This document shows positions 1 to 8,141 of a DNA stretch of 64,000 nucleotides, one piece after another (the stretch's first letter is position 1; each line of letters opens with the position of its first letter). A program made the translations under genes and the position numbers. Below the pieces are notes generated by a model. The model searched no databases. It was not told where the DNA came from and was given only the letters and a program-made list of their open reading frames with translations. The stretch covers positions 1-64,000 of the forward strand of contig NZ_JNZY01000028.1 in the NCBI RefSeq assembly GCF_000717655.1. The letters are read 5' to 3'. This DNA is from Streptomyces katrae (lineage in GTDB: Bacteria; Actinomycetota; Actinomycetes; Streptomycetales; Streptomycetaceae).

Positions 1-681
1 GGCGACGTATTCGGAGTAGCGGTCGCGGTCGGGGCCGTGGACGTACACGACCTGGACGCGGTTGCCGGTGCTGCCGTCACCGTCGCACTGGACGGTCTGC
101 CCCGAGGGCCCGGCGGCGACGGCCTGGTTGCTGCCCCCGGACGCGGGTGCCGGGGCCTTGGACGCCGGGGCACTGGCGGAGGCGGCGTCGGCGGCGGGCG
201 CGTCCTGAGGACGCCCGCTGCCTTCTGCGGCAGCCGCTTCTGCGGCCTCGGGCTTTGCCGGGTCGGCGGCCGGGGCCTTCGTCTTCACGACGGGGGCGAC
301 GTCGGCCTTGATGTCGACGTCCTTCGGCGGGGCGTCGGGACCGTGCGTGCAGAGCCCGGCCTCCGTGCGGTAGACGCCGACGCAACGGTCGCCCTTCGGT
401 GCGGCCTTGAGGCCGTCGAAGACCATGCCCTTGGCGGTCTCGTTGGCGGGCTCGCCCACGATGGGCGCCGGCTCCGCGTCGCGGGCCGGTGCGGCGGCCG
501 GTGTGAGGGAGTCCGCGGCCGCGTCGGCCAGTACGGGCGTCCCTGCCTGGGCGTCGTCGCCGAGCCCGGAATAGGCGATGCCGCCCGCTATCACCGCCGC
601 CGTGGCCATGGCGGCGGTGAGGAGTATCAACCGGCGCGGTTTGCGACGGTGTTCGCGCGGCTTCCTGCGATGTCTGGTCAT
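1..681 (-). CDS. Exported or membrane-anchored protein of unknown function, 3' end outside window
   Basis: The ATG lies at 681 and the frame stays open for 227 codons to the window edge, so the C-terminus is missing. A basic N-terminus (MTRHRRKPREHRRKPRR) is followed at residues 18-40 by a hydrophobic segment, which indicates a signal anchor or signal peptide. Residues 45-185 form an Ala/Pro-rich low-complexity linker. A cysteine-containing segment then begins (QCDGDGSTGNRVQVVYVHG) and looks like the start of a folded extracellular domain. I do not recognise the family well enough to name it. It may share a surface role with the copper oxidase at 1672-3546, but the decayed genes between them argue against one operon. 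Confidence 0.7.
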   Translation of the reverse strand, partial: MTRHRRKPREHRRKPRRLILLTAAMATAAVIAGGIAYSGLGDDAQAGTPVLADAAADSLTPAAAPARDAEPAPIVGEPANETAKGMVFDGLKAAPKGDRCVGVYRTEAGLCTHGPDAPPKDVDIKADVAPVVKTKAPAADPAKPEAAEAAAAEGSGRPQDAPAADAASASAPASKAPAPASGGSNQAVAAGPSGQTVQCDGDGSTGNRVQVVYVHGPDRDRYSEYVA

Positions 682-943
682 GCGCACCTCAAATCCTTGG
701 TCGGAGGAGTGGGTGCGCGGAAGCCTGCCAGATGGGCGCGGTGGAGAATTCGGACAAACGGGAATGGGCCCCGAGATATCAGACTGTTACCTGCTAGCGG
801 GATTTGATGAACCGTCAACTCACTTAAAAAATAAGTAAGTTACGCGCGTAGGCTGTTAATGGTCCAGGCCATTTCGGAGATCTCGTTACCGAATCGAGAT
901 ATATGGAGAATCCTTGTTGACGGTAATTCAGTCAGGGATTCAC
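682..943. other. AT-rich intergenic region
   Basis: About 260 bp with no credible gene. Positions 780-960 are far richer in A/T than the rest of the window, including a run of A around 825-838, so promoter elements for the leftward gene starting at 681 probably lie here. I could not assign a clear -35/-10 pair. Confidence 0.5.
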
Positions 944-1430
944 CTAATTACTACCTGCCGAATTCCTCTCGTCACGAGCGGTGAGGAATCCACCCCTCCG
1001 CCCGAGGAGGATGCCTGCCAGGGTCAGCAGGAGCCCGCAGATCTGTCGCACGGTGAGCGTCTCCCCGGCGATCACCGGGCCCAACAGGACGCCCGTGACC
1101 GGGTTCAGGACCCCAGCAGTCCGACCGTTGCGACCGGCAGCCGCCGCAGGCCCGCGAACCGGGCTGCGAACGCCAGTGCCGTCGCGACGACCGTGACGTA
1201 CCCGAATCCGACCAGCTCCGAACCGTCCAGGGCCGGCGGAGATCCCTCCGTCGCGGCGGCGAACGGCAGTAGCACGAGCCCGCCGCCCAGCAGCTGCCAC
1301 GCCGTCGAAGAGCACCTCGACCTCGGTGCTCCACCGCTTGGCGAGGATGTAGCCGAACGAGGACATCGTCATGGCGGCCACGGAGGCCGCCACGCCGAGG
1401 GCGTCCAGCGGCACGGACCCGGCTGCACCC
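944..1430 (-). pseudogene. EamA/DMT-family transporter remnant, frameshifted, N-terminal half lost
   Basis: Three minus-strand frames in succession carry pieces of an EamA-type drug/metabolite exporter. The first reads LDALGVAASVAAMTMSSFGY near 1360-1420. A second frame reads STAWQLLGGGLVLLPFAAAT onward to LRRLPVATVGLLG. The third frame finishes VLNPVTGVLLGPVIAGETL and LLLTLAGILLGRRGG. At least two frameshifts are needed to join them, and the N-terminal half is absent. Sequence just upstream belongs to a MarR-like reading frame on the opposite strand, so a deletion seems to have fused a divergent marR/eamA pair. Confidence 0.8.
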
Positions 1431-1434
1431 GCTC

Positions 1435-1611
1435 GGGCTGCTGCTGACGGACCGCCTCTGCCTCGTCTACCGCCGCTACGGCCTGAGCGAGGGGGAGTTC
1501 GACGTACTGGCCGCCCTGCGCCGCGCGGGCGACCCGTACGAGCGGGCACCCGGCGAACTGGCCGTGCACACCATGGTGACGACCGGCGCCATGACCAAGC
1601 GGATCGACCGG
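1435..1611 (+). pseudogene. MarR-family regulator remnant
   Basis: A plus-strand frame encodes an internal MarR-type fragment: TDRLCLVYRRYGLSEGEFDV, then LAALRRAG and HTMVTTGAMTKRID, which matches the helix-turn-helix core of MarR proteins. Neither terminus is present. The frame runs on into sequence antisense to the copper-oxidase gene with no family similarity. It abuts the EamA remnant, a common divergent partner of MarR regulators. The short GTG-initiated frame at 1564 should not be treated as a gene. Confidence 0.7.
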
Positions 1612-1671
1612 CGTCGCCTGGCTGGCCCGGATCGAGCCGCCGCCCGCGCCCTGAGACCGGCGTCGTCCCCG

Positions 1672-3546
1672 TTACCGGCGGCCGACGCCGAGCTTGACCC
1701 ACTTCGCCGTGCTCGGCACCCCCTTCTTGTCGAGCAGGAACAGCATGTAGTACCCGGGCGGGGCGTCGGCCGCACTCGGCGGTGTCCGCAGCCCGACCGC
1801 GTTGCCGTGCACGCCGGCGATCGGGAGTTCCAGATGGCGCTGGCTGGTGTTCACCGCGTGGGTGACGGTGGTCGGCGCCAGGAGCACGGCCCGGGTGACC
1901 CGGGCGGCGGTGGAACTGTGCACCTCGAACCCCGCCCCGTAGCCCAGCTCGCCCTCGGGCACCCGGTCGAGCGCGGGCCGGGCGCCCCGGTGCAGGTACG
2001 CGGGCTCGTAGAGCTCGATGCTGCCGTCCATCTTGTCCCCGATGTCGGGGTCGTTGGCGATCTGCTGGAGCTCGTCGCCGGTGACCATCATCCGGCCGTC
2101 CGGCAGCACGAGGGCATTGGAGTGGTAGCCGCGGGGCAGCCGCTGCGCCGGTCCGAGCCGCCAACGGCCCTGCGCATCGCGCATTTCGATCTGCCGGTAC
2201 GAGAGGTCGGCCTGCGGATTGAACGGCCCGTGCCCGTAATTGCGGGTGTCCAGGGCGCCGTTGACCGTGAGCAGCGTCCCGTCCGGCAGGATCAGCGTGT
2301 CGTCCTGGGTGCGGCCGAAGGCCCGCGGCTGCTCGGTGGTCCACCGGCCGCCGGACAGCCGGTAGGTGTTCGGGTCGTGCGGATCGCCGCCGAGCACCAG
2401 TACGGAGTCGGGGCCGCGGAACCCCGCCGGCAGCGGCACCGCCGAGCCGTAGCCGCGGAAGTCGGCGGGCCGCCGGGGCAGATCGGTCCGGGTCTCCTTG
2501 ACCGGGTCGAACAGCCACTGCTGATCGGCGTCCCGGCCGAGGCCGTAGATCATGCCGTCGCGCAGCGAGAACAGGTGCGGATAGTCGTTGCGGAACGGGG
2601 CGTCCGCCCGCAGCCGCTCGGCGGCCAGGTCGACGGGGATGTCGTACGGGCCCCAGGGCACGGGGTGGCGCAGCGCGGGGAAGCGCTCCACGACCGGGGT
2701 GGGCGTGCCCGTACCCCGCTCGGACTGGCCGGACATGATGATCTGCCGCCCGTCCGCCCCCGTCACGACCGAGGGGTACCAGCGGCCGACGGACATGTCC
2801 TGGTTGCGGAACCACTTCTCGGTCCACGGGTCGAACACGAAGGACAGCTTGGCGCCGCTGCCGCCCTTGCCGCCGGTGTTGCCCCCGAAAACCCCGACCA
2901 TGCCGTTGGGCAGGAAGGCGTGCCCCGCGCAGAAGAACGGCGCCGGGCGCGGTACGTACGTACCGTCGGGCATCAGGACCGTCGGGGGCTCCACCTTCTT
3001 GAAGGCCCGGGCCCCGGTGCCCCGGGAGGGGTCCCAGAGGAAGGCGCGGCCCGCGTTCGTCCGGCCGATCCGGTCGGTGGGCCCGGTCTCCTTGGTGGGG
3101 TTGACCTCCACGCGCTCGAAGGAGAAGAGCAGCACCTTGCCGGTGGGCAGCAGGGCGGTGTGGACGCCGAAGTCGGGGGAGGGGAAGAACTCCGTGAACC
3201 GGCCGAACTGCGCGGCGGGGAAGGCGGCGTTGGTGCGCTGCTGCGAGGACTCGAGGGAGGTCAGGCTCTTGGTGCGCTTCGCCTGCGGGTATTCCTGGGG
3301 GCCCTTGGCGTCGTTGCGCCGCTGTGCGTGCGCCCGGGCGTGCTCCTCGCCGAGTACGGCGGCCTCTCCGGCATCCGCCTCGACCCGCACGGCGCCGTCG
3401 TCGGCCCGGTGGTGCCCCGGAGGGGATTCGTGCCCGACTGCCGCGGCCGAGGCGGGCGGTGGGGGCACGGTGAGAGGTGCGAAAGCGGCGGCCACGGCCA
3501 CGCATGCGGACAGCACGGCGGAGCGCCGTACGAGCGGACCGGGCAT
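1672..3546 (-). CDS. Secreted galactose oxidase-like mononuclear copper-radical oxidase (GlxA type)
   Basis: A 624-residue protein starting at the ATG at 3546, behind an ACGGAGGAGAG Shine-Dalgarno. A signal peptide covers about residues 7-36 (hydrophobic run, then PPPPASAAA). A Kelch-type propeller and a C-terminal DUF1929 domain follow. All copper-radical landmarks can be placed: FFCAGH with Cys ~206 and GRWYPS with Tyr ~257 (the Cys228-Tyr272 crosslink pair of galactose oxidase), GYHSN with Tyr ~474/His ~475, and THAVNTSQR with His ~563. Streptomyces GlxA acts at hyphal tips with the synthase CslA, but no cslA neighbour is visible, so the substrate and any morphogenetic role are inference. 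Confidence 0.88.
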   Translation of the reverse strand: MPGPLVRRSAVLSACVAVAAAFAPLTVPPPPASAAAVGHESPPGHHRADDGAVRVEADAGEAAVLGEEHARAHAQRRNDAKGPQEYPQAKRTKSLTSLESSQQRTNAAFPAAQFGRFTEFFPSPDFGVHTALLPTGKVLLFSFERVEVNPTKETGPTDRIGRTNAGRAFLWDPSRGTGARAFKKVEPPTVLMPDGTYVPRPAPFFCAGHAFLPNGMVGVFGGNTGGKGGSGAKLSFVFDPWTEKWFRNQDMSVGRWYPSVVTGADGRQIIMSGQSERGTGTPTPVVERFPALRHPVPWGPYDIPVDLAAERLRADAPFRNDYPHLFSLRDGMIYGLGRDADQQWLFDPVKETRTDLPRRPADFRGYGSAVPLPAGFRGPDSVLVLGGDPHDPNTYRLSGGRWTTEQPRAFGRTQDDTLILPDGTLLTVNGALDTRNYGHGPFNPQADLSYRQIEMRDAQGRWRLGPAQRLPRGYHSNALVLPDGRMMVTGDELQQIANDPDIGDKMDGSIELYEPAYLHRGARPALDRVPEGELGYGAGFEVHSSTAARVTRAVLLAPTTVTHAVNTSQRHLELPIAGVHGNAVGLRTPPSAADAPPGYYMLFLLDKKGVPSTAKWVKLGVGRR

Positions 3547-3703
3547 GGGCTCTCCTCCGTCGACGGGATGCCCATCATAGGAGAAATGTCGGCTTTGGCA
3601 TGGAAGGTCATGGCTGGCGGCGAGTGGAGGTGTGGCATGTGGGGCCGTTCGGCTGGCCGGTCCGGATTGCTGAATCGTTTCTTCGGTGAACCGGGCCGTC
3701 CGA

Positions 3704-4089
3704 CCGGGTGATGCTGCGTACCCGGTCGGGCTCGGCACGTACGCCGTGTCCCACGTCGACTACCGGGGCTACGGCAAGCTGGAGGAAGGGGCGATCGGCA
3801 CCCAGAAGGCCAGCTACTACTTCCAGGGCATGAGCCAGACCGCCAATCGGACGCACCAGTTCCATGGCGCGCTCGACGACAACTGGCAGGTGACCGACAC
3901 CACCGGCATCGAGGCCCTCGTCTTCGCTCCCTGTGGCGAGCAGCGCAACTTCGACATCACCACCGAGCTGCGCGCGGACGTCGGCACCTCCGACAAGACC
4001 AAGACCAGTACATGACCGTCGACTCCACGGACGGCAGCATCAGCACCGTGTACCACTTCTCCTGGAAGCAGTGCCCGGTCCGGCGCTGA
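3704..4089 (+). pseudogene. DUF4360-family secreted protein, N-terminally truncated and frameshifted
   Basis: Codons from about 3722 encode the C-terminal part of a DUF4360 protein: TYAVSHVDYRGYGKLEEGA, ASYYFQG, ALDDNWQVTD and LVFAPCGEQRNF. The frame stops early at about 4012. The next phase continues the expected ending, YMTVDSTDGSIS then VYHFSWKQCP, to a TGA at 4087. A one-base indel near 4008-4012 explains this. The signal peptide and first half are absent; the sequence upstream of 3704 belongs to the divergent oxidase promoter. An assembly error could explain the frameshift but not the missing N-terminus. Confidence 0.8.
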
Positions 4090-4187
4090 GCCGGCCGGTT
4101 CTCCGGGCTCCCTGAGCGGCGGTGGCGGTGATCCGTCCCCGCCGCTCAGGGGTGTCCTGCCGTCCGGTCACCCGGCGGCCCGGCCGC

Positions 4188-5117
4188 CTACGAGGGCTTC
4201 GCCGCCGCGTCCCGGTAGCGGCCCGGGGTGGTCCCGAACTCCCTGCTGAAGGCGTGCGAGAAGGCGTACGGAGTCCCGTACCCGACCCGGCGCGCGATCG
4301 CGGCCAGCGGGTCGGGGGTGTCGCGGAGCAGGGTGGCGGCGTACGTCAGGCGCCACCACGTCAGGTACGCCATCGGCGGGCGGCCGACCAGTGCGGTGAA
4401 CCGGCGCGCCAGCGTGGGGCGGGAGACGCCCGCCTCGGCCGCCAGCCGGTCGTTGGTCCAGGGCGCGGCCGGATCCGAGTGCAGCGCCCGCAGGGCGGCG
4501 GCCGCGACGGGGTCGCCGAGCACGGCCGACCAGGCTCCGCCCGAGCCCTCGGCCATCCAGGAACGGATCATGTAGACGAGCAGCAGGTCGAGCAGGCTGG
4601 GCACCGCCATGCAGGACCCGGGCCGCTGTTCGCCGCTCAGTTCGCCTCCCAACAGGGTGATGGCCGCACGCAGTTCGGGGTGCGCGCCGACCCGATTCGG
4701 CAGATGCACCACTTTCGGCAGCTCCAGCATGAGCGGGTGGACGCGGCTGCGGTCGAGCCGGTACTTGCCGCACAGCATCTCCACGGCACCTGAGGCGGCC
4801 GCCGCGCCCCGGCCCGGCAGCGTCCCGTCCGGCCGCAGCTCGAACGGCACGGCCCGCGCCACGGCCGCGGCGTCGGCCGGGGAGTCGGCGATCACGTGCC
4901 CCGTTCCGTGCGGCAGCAGCACGGCGTCGCCGGGGCCGAGGGAGACCGGCGGGCCGCCGCCGTCGGGCAGCAGCCAGCAATTGCCCTCCAGTACCACGTG
5001 GAAACCCGCGCCCTCGTACGGGGCGAAGCGCGTGCACCAACTCCCGCTCACGCTGACCCGGTTGGAGGAGGGCTGCCCGATCCGCACGGCCGCGATGGCG
5101 TCGCTCACCACATCCAT
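4188..5117 (-). CDS. AraC-family transcriptional regulator with N-terminal cupin
   Basis: A 309-residue protein. The N-terminal half is a cupin-type sensor (PDGGGPPVSLGPGDAVLLPH at about 50-70). The C-terminal ~100 residues contain the paired AraC helix-turn-helix motifs: TNDRLAAEAGVSRPTLARRF, then PLAAIARRVGYGTPYAFSHA ending FSREFGTTPGRYR. It is transcribed divergently from the MBL-fold gene at 5218. The 100-bp gap holds a TTGAG-N3-CTCAA palindrome, so control of that gene and of itself is the simplest inference. The ligand is unknown. Confidence 0.92.
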   Translation of the reverse strand: MDVVSDAIAAVRIGQPSSNRVSVSGSWCTRFAPYEGAGFHVVLEGNCWLLPDGGGPPVSLGPGDAVLLPHGTGHVIADSPADAAAVARAVPFELRPDGTLPGRGAAAASGAVEMLCGKYRLDRSRVHPLMLELPKVVHLPNRVGAHPELRAAITLLGGELSGEQRPGSCMAVPSLLDLLLVYMIRSWMAEGSGGAWSAVLGDPVAAAALRALHSDPAAPWTNDRLAAEAGVSRPTLARRFTALVGRPPMAYLTWWRLTYAATLLRDTPDPLAAIARRVGYGTPYAFSHAFSREFGTTPGRYRDAAAKPS

Positions 5118-5181
5118 GGGACCAGGGTAGCCGTGACCTCAGGCATGAGACGACCACGTATTCGGATGAGCCGAACGGGCA

Positions 5182-5194
5182 TTGAGAGGCTCAA
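5182..5194. promoter_or_regulatory. Candidate operator, TTGAG-N3-CTCAA palindrome
   Basis: A perfect 5-bp inverted repeat with a 3-bp spacer lies in the divergent AraC/MBL intergenic region. A further CTCAA half-site sits near 5209, just before the downstream ATG. The position suits binding by the adjacent AraC regulator, though AraC proteins more often use direct repeats. Confidence 0.4.
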
Positions 5195-5217
5195 CCACGC
5201 TTTCTAGACTCAACGGC

Positions 5218-6135
5218 ATGAAGAACGAGAGCAGGCAGAGCATCATGCTGGGCGAGGTCGAGATCACCCGGGTCGTCGAATGGGCGGGGCCGCTCGGACC
5301 GGCGCGCAACCTCGTGCCGGGGGTCGGGGCAGAGGTGTGGAAAGAGAACCAGGACTGGCTCTCGCCGGACCACTGGGAGGCGGACGGCGACCGGGCGGTG
5401 CTCGCCCTCCAGACCTGGGTCCTGCGCAGCGGCGGGAAGACCGTCCTGGTCGACACGGGCGTCGGCAATGGCCGGGAGCGGCCCGGTTCCCCGCACTTCC
5501 ATCACCGGCAGGGCGATTTCCTCGGGGAGCTGGCGCGGGCCGGTGTCCGGCCGGAGGACGTCGACATCGTCGTCAACACTCATGTCCACGGCGACCACGT
5601 CGGCTGGAACACCGTGGCTGCGGACGGGGGCTGGGTGCCCACCTTCCCCCATGCCCAGTACCTCATCCCGGCCGCGGACGACCATCACTTCGGGCCCGGC
5701 AACGCGTACGGCGGCGGCCGCCGGGAGGACGACCGGCTGATCTACGAGGACAGCATCGCCCCCGTCCACCGCGCCGGACAGGCCGTGGTCTGGGACGGCG
5801 CCCACCGCATCGACGAGTACCTCACCCTCGAGTCCGCGCCCGGACACACCCCCGGATCCGCCGTCCTGCGGCTCGCCTCCGGGACCGACCGGGCCGTCTT
5901 CGTCGGCGACCTGCTGCACAGCCCGGTGCAGATCCTGGAGCCCGCCTGCAACAGCTGCTTCTGCCTGGATGCCGGCCAGGCCGCCGCCAGCCGCCGCCGG
6001 ATCCTCGAACGCGCCGCCGACGAAGTGGAGTTGCTCGTACCCGCCCACTTCGGAGGCGCGGGAGCGGTCGAAGTCCGCCGCCAAGGGCTGAAGTTCGCCC
6101 TCGGGGAGTGGGCGGATTACGTCGAGGTCGGGTAG
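5218..6135 (+). CDS. MBL-fold metallo-hydrolase
   Basis: A 305-residue protein with the metallo-beta-lactamase dizinc motif NTHVHGDHVGWN at about 121-132, a metal-binding His in SAPGHTPGS and a later DLLHSP segment with Asp. This arrangement is typical of the lactonase/glyoxalase-II-like hydrolase branch. No signal peptide is visible, so it is probably cytoplasmic. The ATG at 5218 was chosen although no strong ribosome site precedes it; an in-frame TTG at 5182 or leaderless translation is possible. It is divergent from the AraC gene. The substrate cannot be predicted; lactone hydrolysis is one possibility. Confidence 0.85.
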   Translation: MKNESRQSIMLGEVEITRVVEWAGPLGPARNLVPGVGAEVWKENQDWLSPDHWEADGDRAVLALQTWVLRSGGKTVLVDTGVGNGRERPGSPHFHHRQGDFLGELARAGVRPEDVDIVVNTHVHGDHVGWNTVAADGGWVPTFPHAQYLIPAADDHHFGPGNAYGGGRREDDRLIYEDSIAPVHRAGQAVVWDGAHRIDEYLTLESAPGHTPGSAVLRLASGTDRAVFVGDLLHSPVQILEPACNSCFCLDAGQAAASRRRILERAADEVELLVPAHFGGAGAVEVRRQGLKFALGEWADYVEVG

Positions 6136-6185
6136 TGGCGCGTTTCCTTTGGGTGAAACCTGATGGTGACAGGCCCGGATGGGTG

Positions 6186-8108
6186 TCAAACCGGCGACTT
6201 CGGGACCGGGCGGGGTCGGACCGACGTCACCCGCAGGATCCGCAGGGCCAGCTGGATCTCCAGCGCACCGGCCGGGGTGTTCCAGTCCTCGCCCAGGATC
6301 TGCCGGACCCGGTCCAGACGCTGCACGACGGTGTTGACGTGCACGTGGAGGGCGTCCTTGGTCCGGGCCAGGCTGGCCCCGTGGGCGAAGTACGCCTCCA
6401 GTGTGCGGACCAGTTCCGTCCCGCGCTGCGTGTCGTACGCGATGACCGGCCCCAGCACCTGCTCGACGTACGCGCCCACGTCCGCCCCGTCGCCCAGGAG
6501 CACCCCGAGGAATCCGAGGTCGGGCAGGCCGGCCCCGTCGCCGGTGTGGCCGAGGGCGTGCAGTGCCTCGAGGCAGCGCAGCGCCTCGGCGTACACGCCC
6601 GGGAGCCCCTCCGGTCCGGCGGCGGGCCCGGCGGAGCCCGCGGTGACCGGGGTGCCCAGGGTGTGGCCCAGCTCGGCGGCGAGCGAGCGGGCGAGCGGGC
6701 CCGGGCCGTCGGTCGGGGCGAGGAGGACGACGCGGCCCTCGTGCAGACCGGCCAGGCCGTCGCGGGCGCGCGCGTGGCGGGCGGCCTCCGCCGCCAGCCG
6801 GGGCCGCAGCGCGGCGTCGCAGTGCAGCACCACGAGGGCGTGCGGGCGGGTGAGGTCGACCCCGAGCTTGCGGGCCCGCAGGGTCTGGCTGTCGGTGTCG
6901 CGGACCCGGCCGGGCGCCGCCGGAGCCAGCAGGTCGCCGAGCAGTTCGCCGCGGACCCGGTCCTCGGCGTGGGCGACGGTCCGGCGCAGCAGGAGCAGGA
7001 GAGCCGTCACCAGGCCGGCCCGCTCGAACAGCCGCCGCTCGGTGTCGGGCAGGTCGGCGCGTCCGCCGAGGGTGAGGCTGCCCAGCAGCTCCGGCCCGGC
7101 CAGGACCGCGCAGACCCATACGCCGTCCACCGCGACGGCCCGGCCGCCGGAGCGCGACGCGGCCAGGCCGCGGGCCGGCGGGCCGACCGGATCCCGGCCG
7201 ACCCGTGCGAGCTCGGCGCCGTCGCCGTCGTGCACGACCAGGCTGCCGCCCAGCAGCGCGGCGACCTCCTGGGCGACGTCGGCCACGTCGCCGCCGCGCA
7301 GGACGAGGCGGGTGAGGCGGTCGTGCGTCTCGGCGGCGAGCCGCATCGCCTCGCTCTGGGCGCGGGCGGTCTCGGTGGCGACCCCGAGTTCGACCAGGGC
7401 GGCGCGGGTCTCTTCGAGCAGCCGGGCGCTGTCGATGGCGACGGCGGCGTGGTCGGCGAGGGAGGAGAGGAGCGCGACCGCGTCGGGGGTGAAGTCGCGG
7501 ACCGCCCGGTCGGCGGCGTACAGCACCCCGATCACACGGGTGCCGACGCGCAGCGGGACACCGAGGATGCCGCGCAGGCCCTCCTCGCGGACCCCGTTGT
7601 CGATGGTGTCCGTGTGCCGGAAGCGGTCGTCGGTGCGGTAGTCGGCGCTGGCGTACGGGCGGGCGGTCTGGGCGACCAGACCCCCGAGCCCCTCGCCCAT
7701 CCCGAGCCGCAGCTGCTGGAAGGCGGCCGACACCGAGCCGTCGGTGACGCGCATGAACGTGTCGCCGACGACCGGGTCGTTGAGGGTCATGTACGCGACG
7801 TCGGTGCCCAGCAGCATGCGGGCCCGGTGGACGATGGCCCGGAGCACCGCGTCCAGATCGCGCAGGGCGGCGAGGTCGCCGGCGGTGTCGAACAGGGCCG
7901 TGAGCTCGGCCTCGCGTCGCCGGTGCTGATCGAGCGTACGCCGGATGTCCAGCGCCACCCGTGTGGCCTCGTCCACGAGGGCCTGCTCGGCGGGACCCGC
8001 CCCGGCGGTGCGTGCGTCCGCCGCGGGGCGGTCGAACTGCTCGACCGGCGCGCCGCGGCGCAGCAGACCGAGCAGTTCGAGCAGGGCGGATTCGGATCCG
8101 GAGGTCAT
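6186..8108 (-). CDS. GAF-domain PucR/CdaR-type transcriptional regulator
   Basis: A 640-residue regulator. A GAF sensor occupies about 60-220 (LFDTAGDLAALRDLDAVLRA through the DYRTDDRF and GVPLRVGTRVIGVLYAADR segments). A variable middle follows, then the PucR C-terminal helix-turn-helix at 570-620 (LVRTLEAYFAHGASLARTKD, LHVHVNTVVQRLDRV). GGAAGA nine bases upstream favours the ATG at 8108 over the ATG at 8117. It lies 33 bp behind the MHS transporter on the same strand, so the pair is probably one operon and the regulator likely senses the transported metabolite; this is inference. Confidence 0.9.
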   Translation of the reverse strand: MTSGSESALLELLGLLRRGAPVEQFDRPAADARTAGAGPAEQALVDEATRVALDIRRTLDQHRRREAELTALFDTAGDLAALRDLDAVLRAIVHRARMLLGTDVAYMTLNDPVVGDTFMRVTDGSVSAAFQQLRLGMGEGLGGLVAQTARPYASADYRTDDRFRHTDTIDNGVREEGLRGILGVPLRVGTRVIGVLYAADRAVRDFTPDAVALLSSLADHAAVAIDSARLLEETRAALVELGVATETARAQSEAMRLAAETHDRLTRLVLRGGDVADVAQEVAALLGGSLVVHDGDGAELARVGRDPVGPPARGLAASRSGGRAVAVDGVWVCAVLAGPELLGSLTLGGRADLPDTERRLFERAGLVTALLLLLRRTVAHAEDRVRGELLGDLLAPAAPGRVRDTDSQTLRARKLGVDLTRPHALVVLHCDAALRPRLAAEAARHARARDGLAGLHEGRVVLLAPTDGPGPLARSLAAELGHTLGTPVTAGSAGPAAGPEGLPGVYAEALRCLEALHALGHTGDGAGLPDLGFLGVLLGDGADVGAYVEQVLGPVIAYDTQRGTELVRTLEAYFAHGASLARTKDALHVHVNTVVQRLDRVRQILGEDWNTPAGALEIQLALRILRVTSVRPRPVPKSPV

Positions 8109-8141
8109 GGGGGGCATTCTTCCGTGGCCGGCCGGACCGTA

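Noticed and set aside
944..3505. A long minus-strand frame over the EamA relic and the copper-oxidase gene
   Set aside because: It is out of phase with the oxidase (which has perfect catalytic motifs) and only its end matches EamA; the middle is compositional noise.
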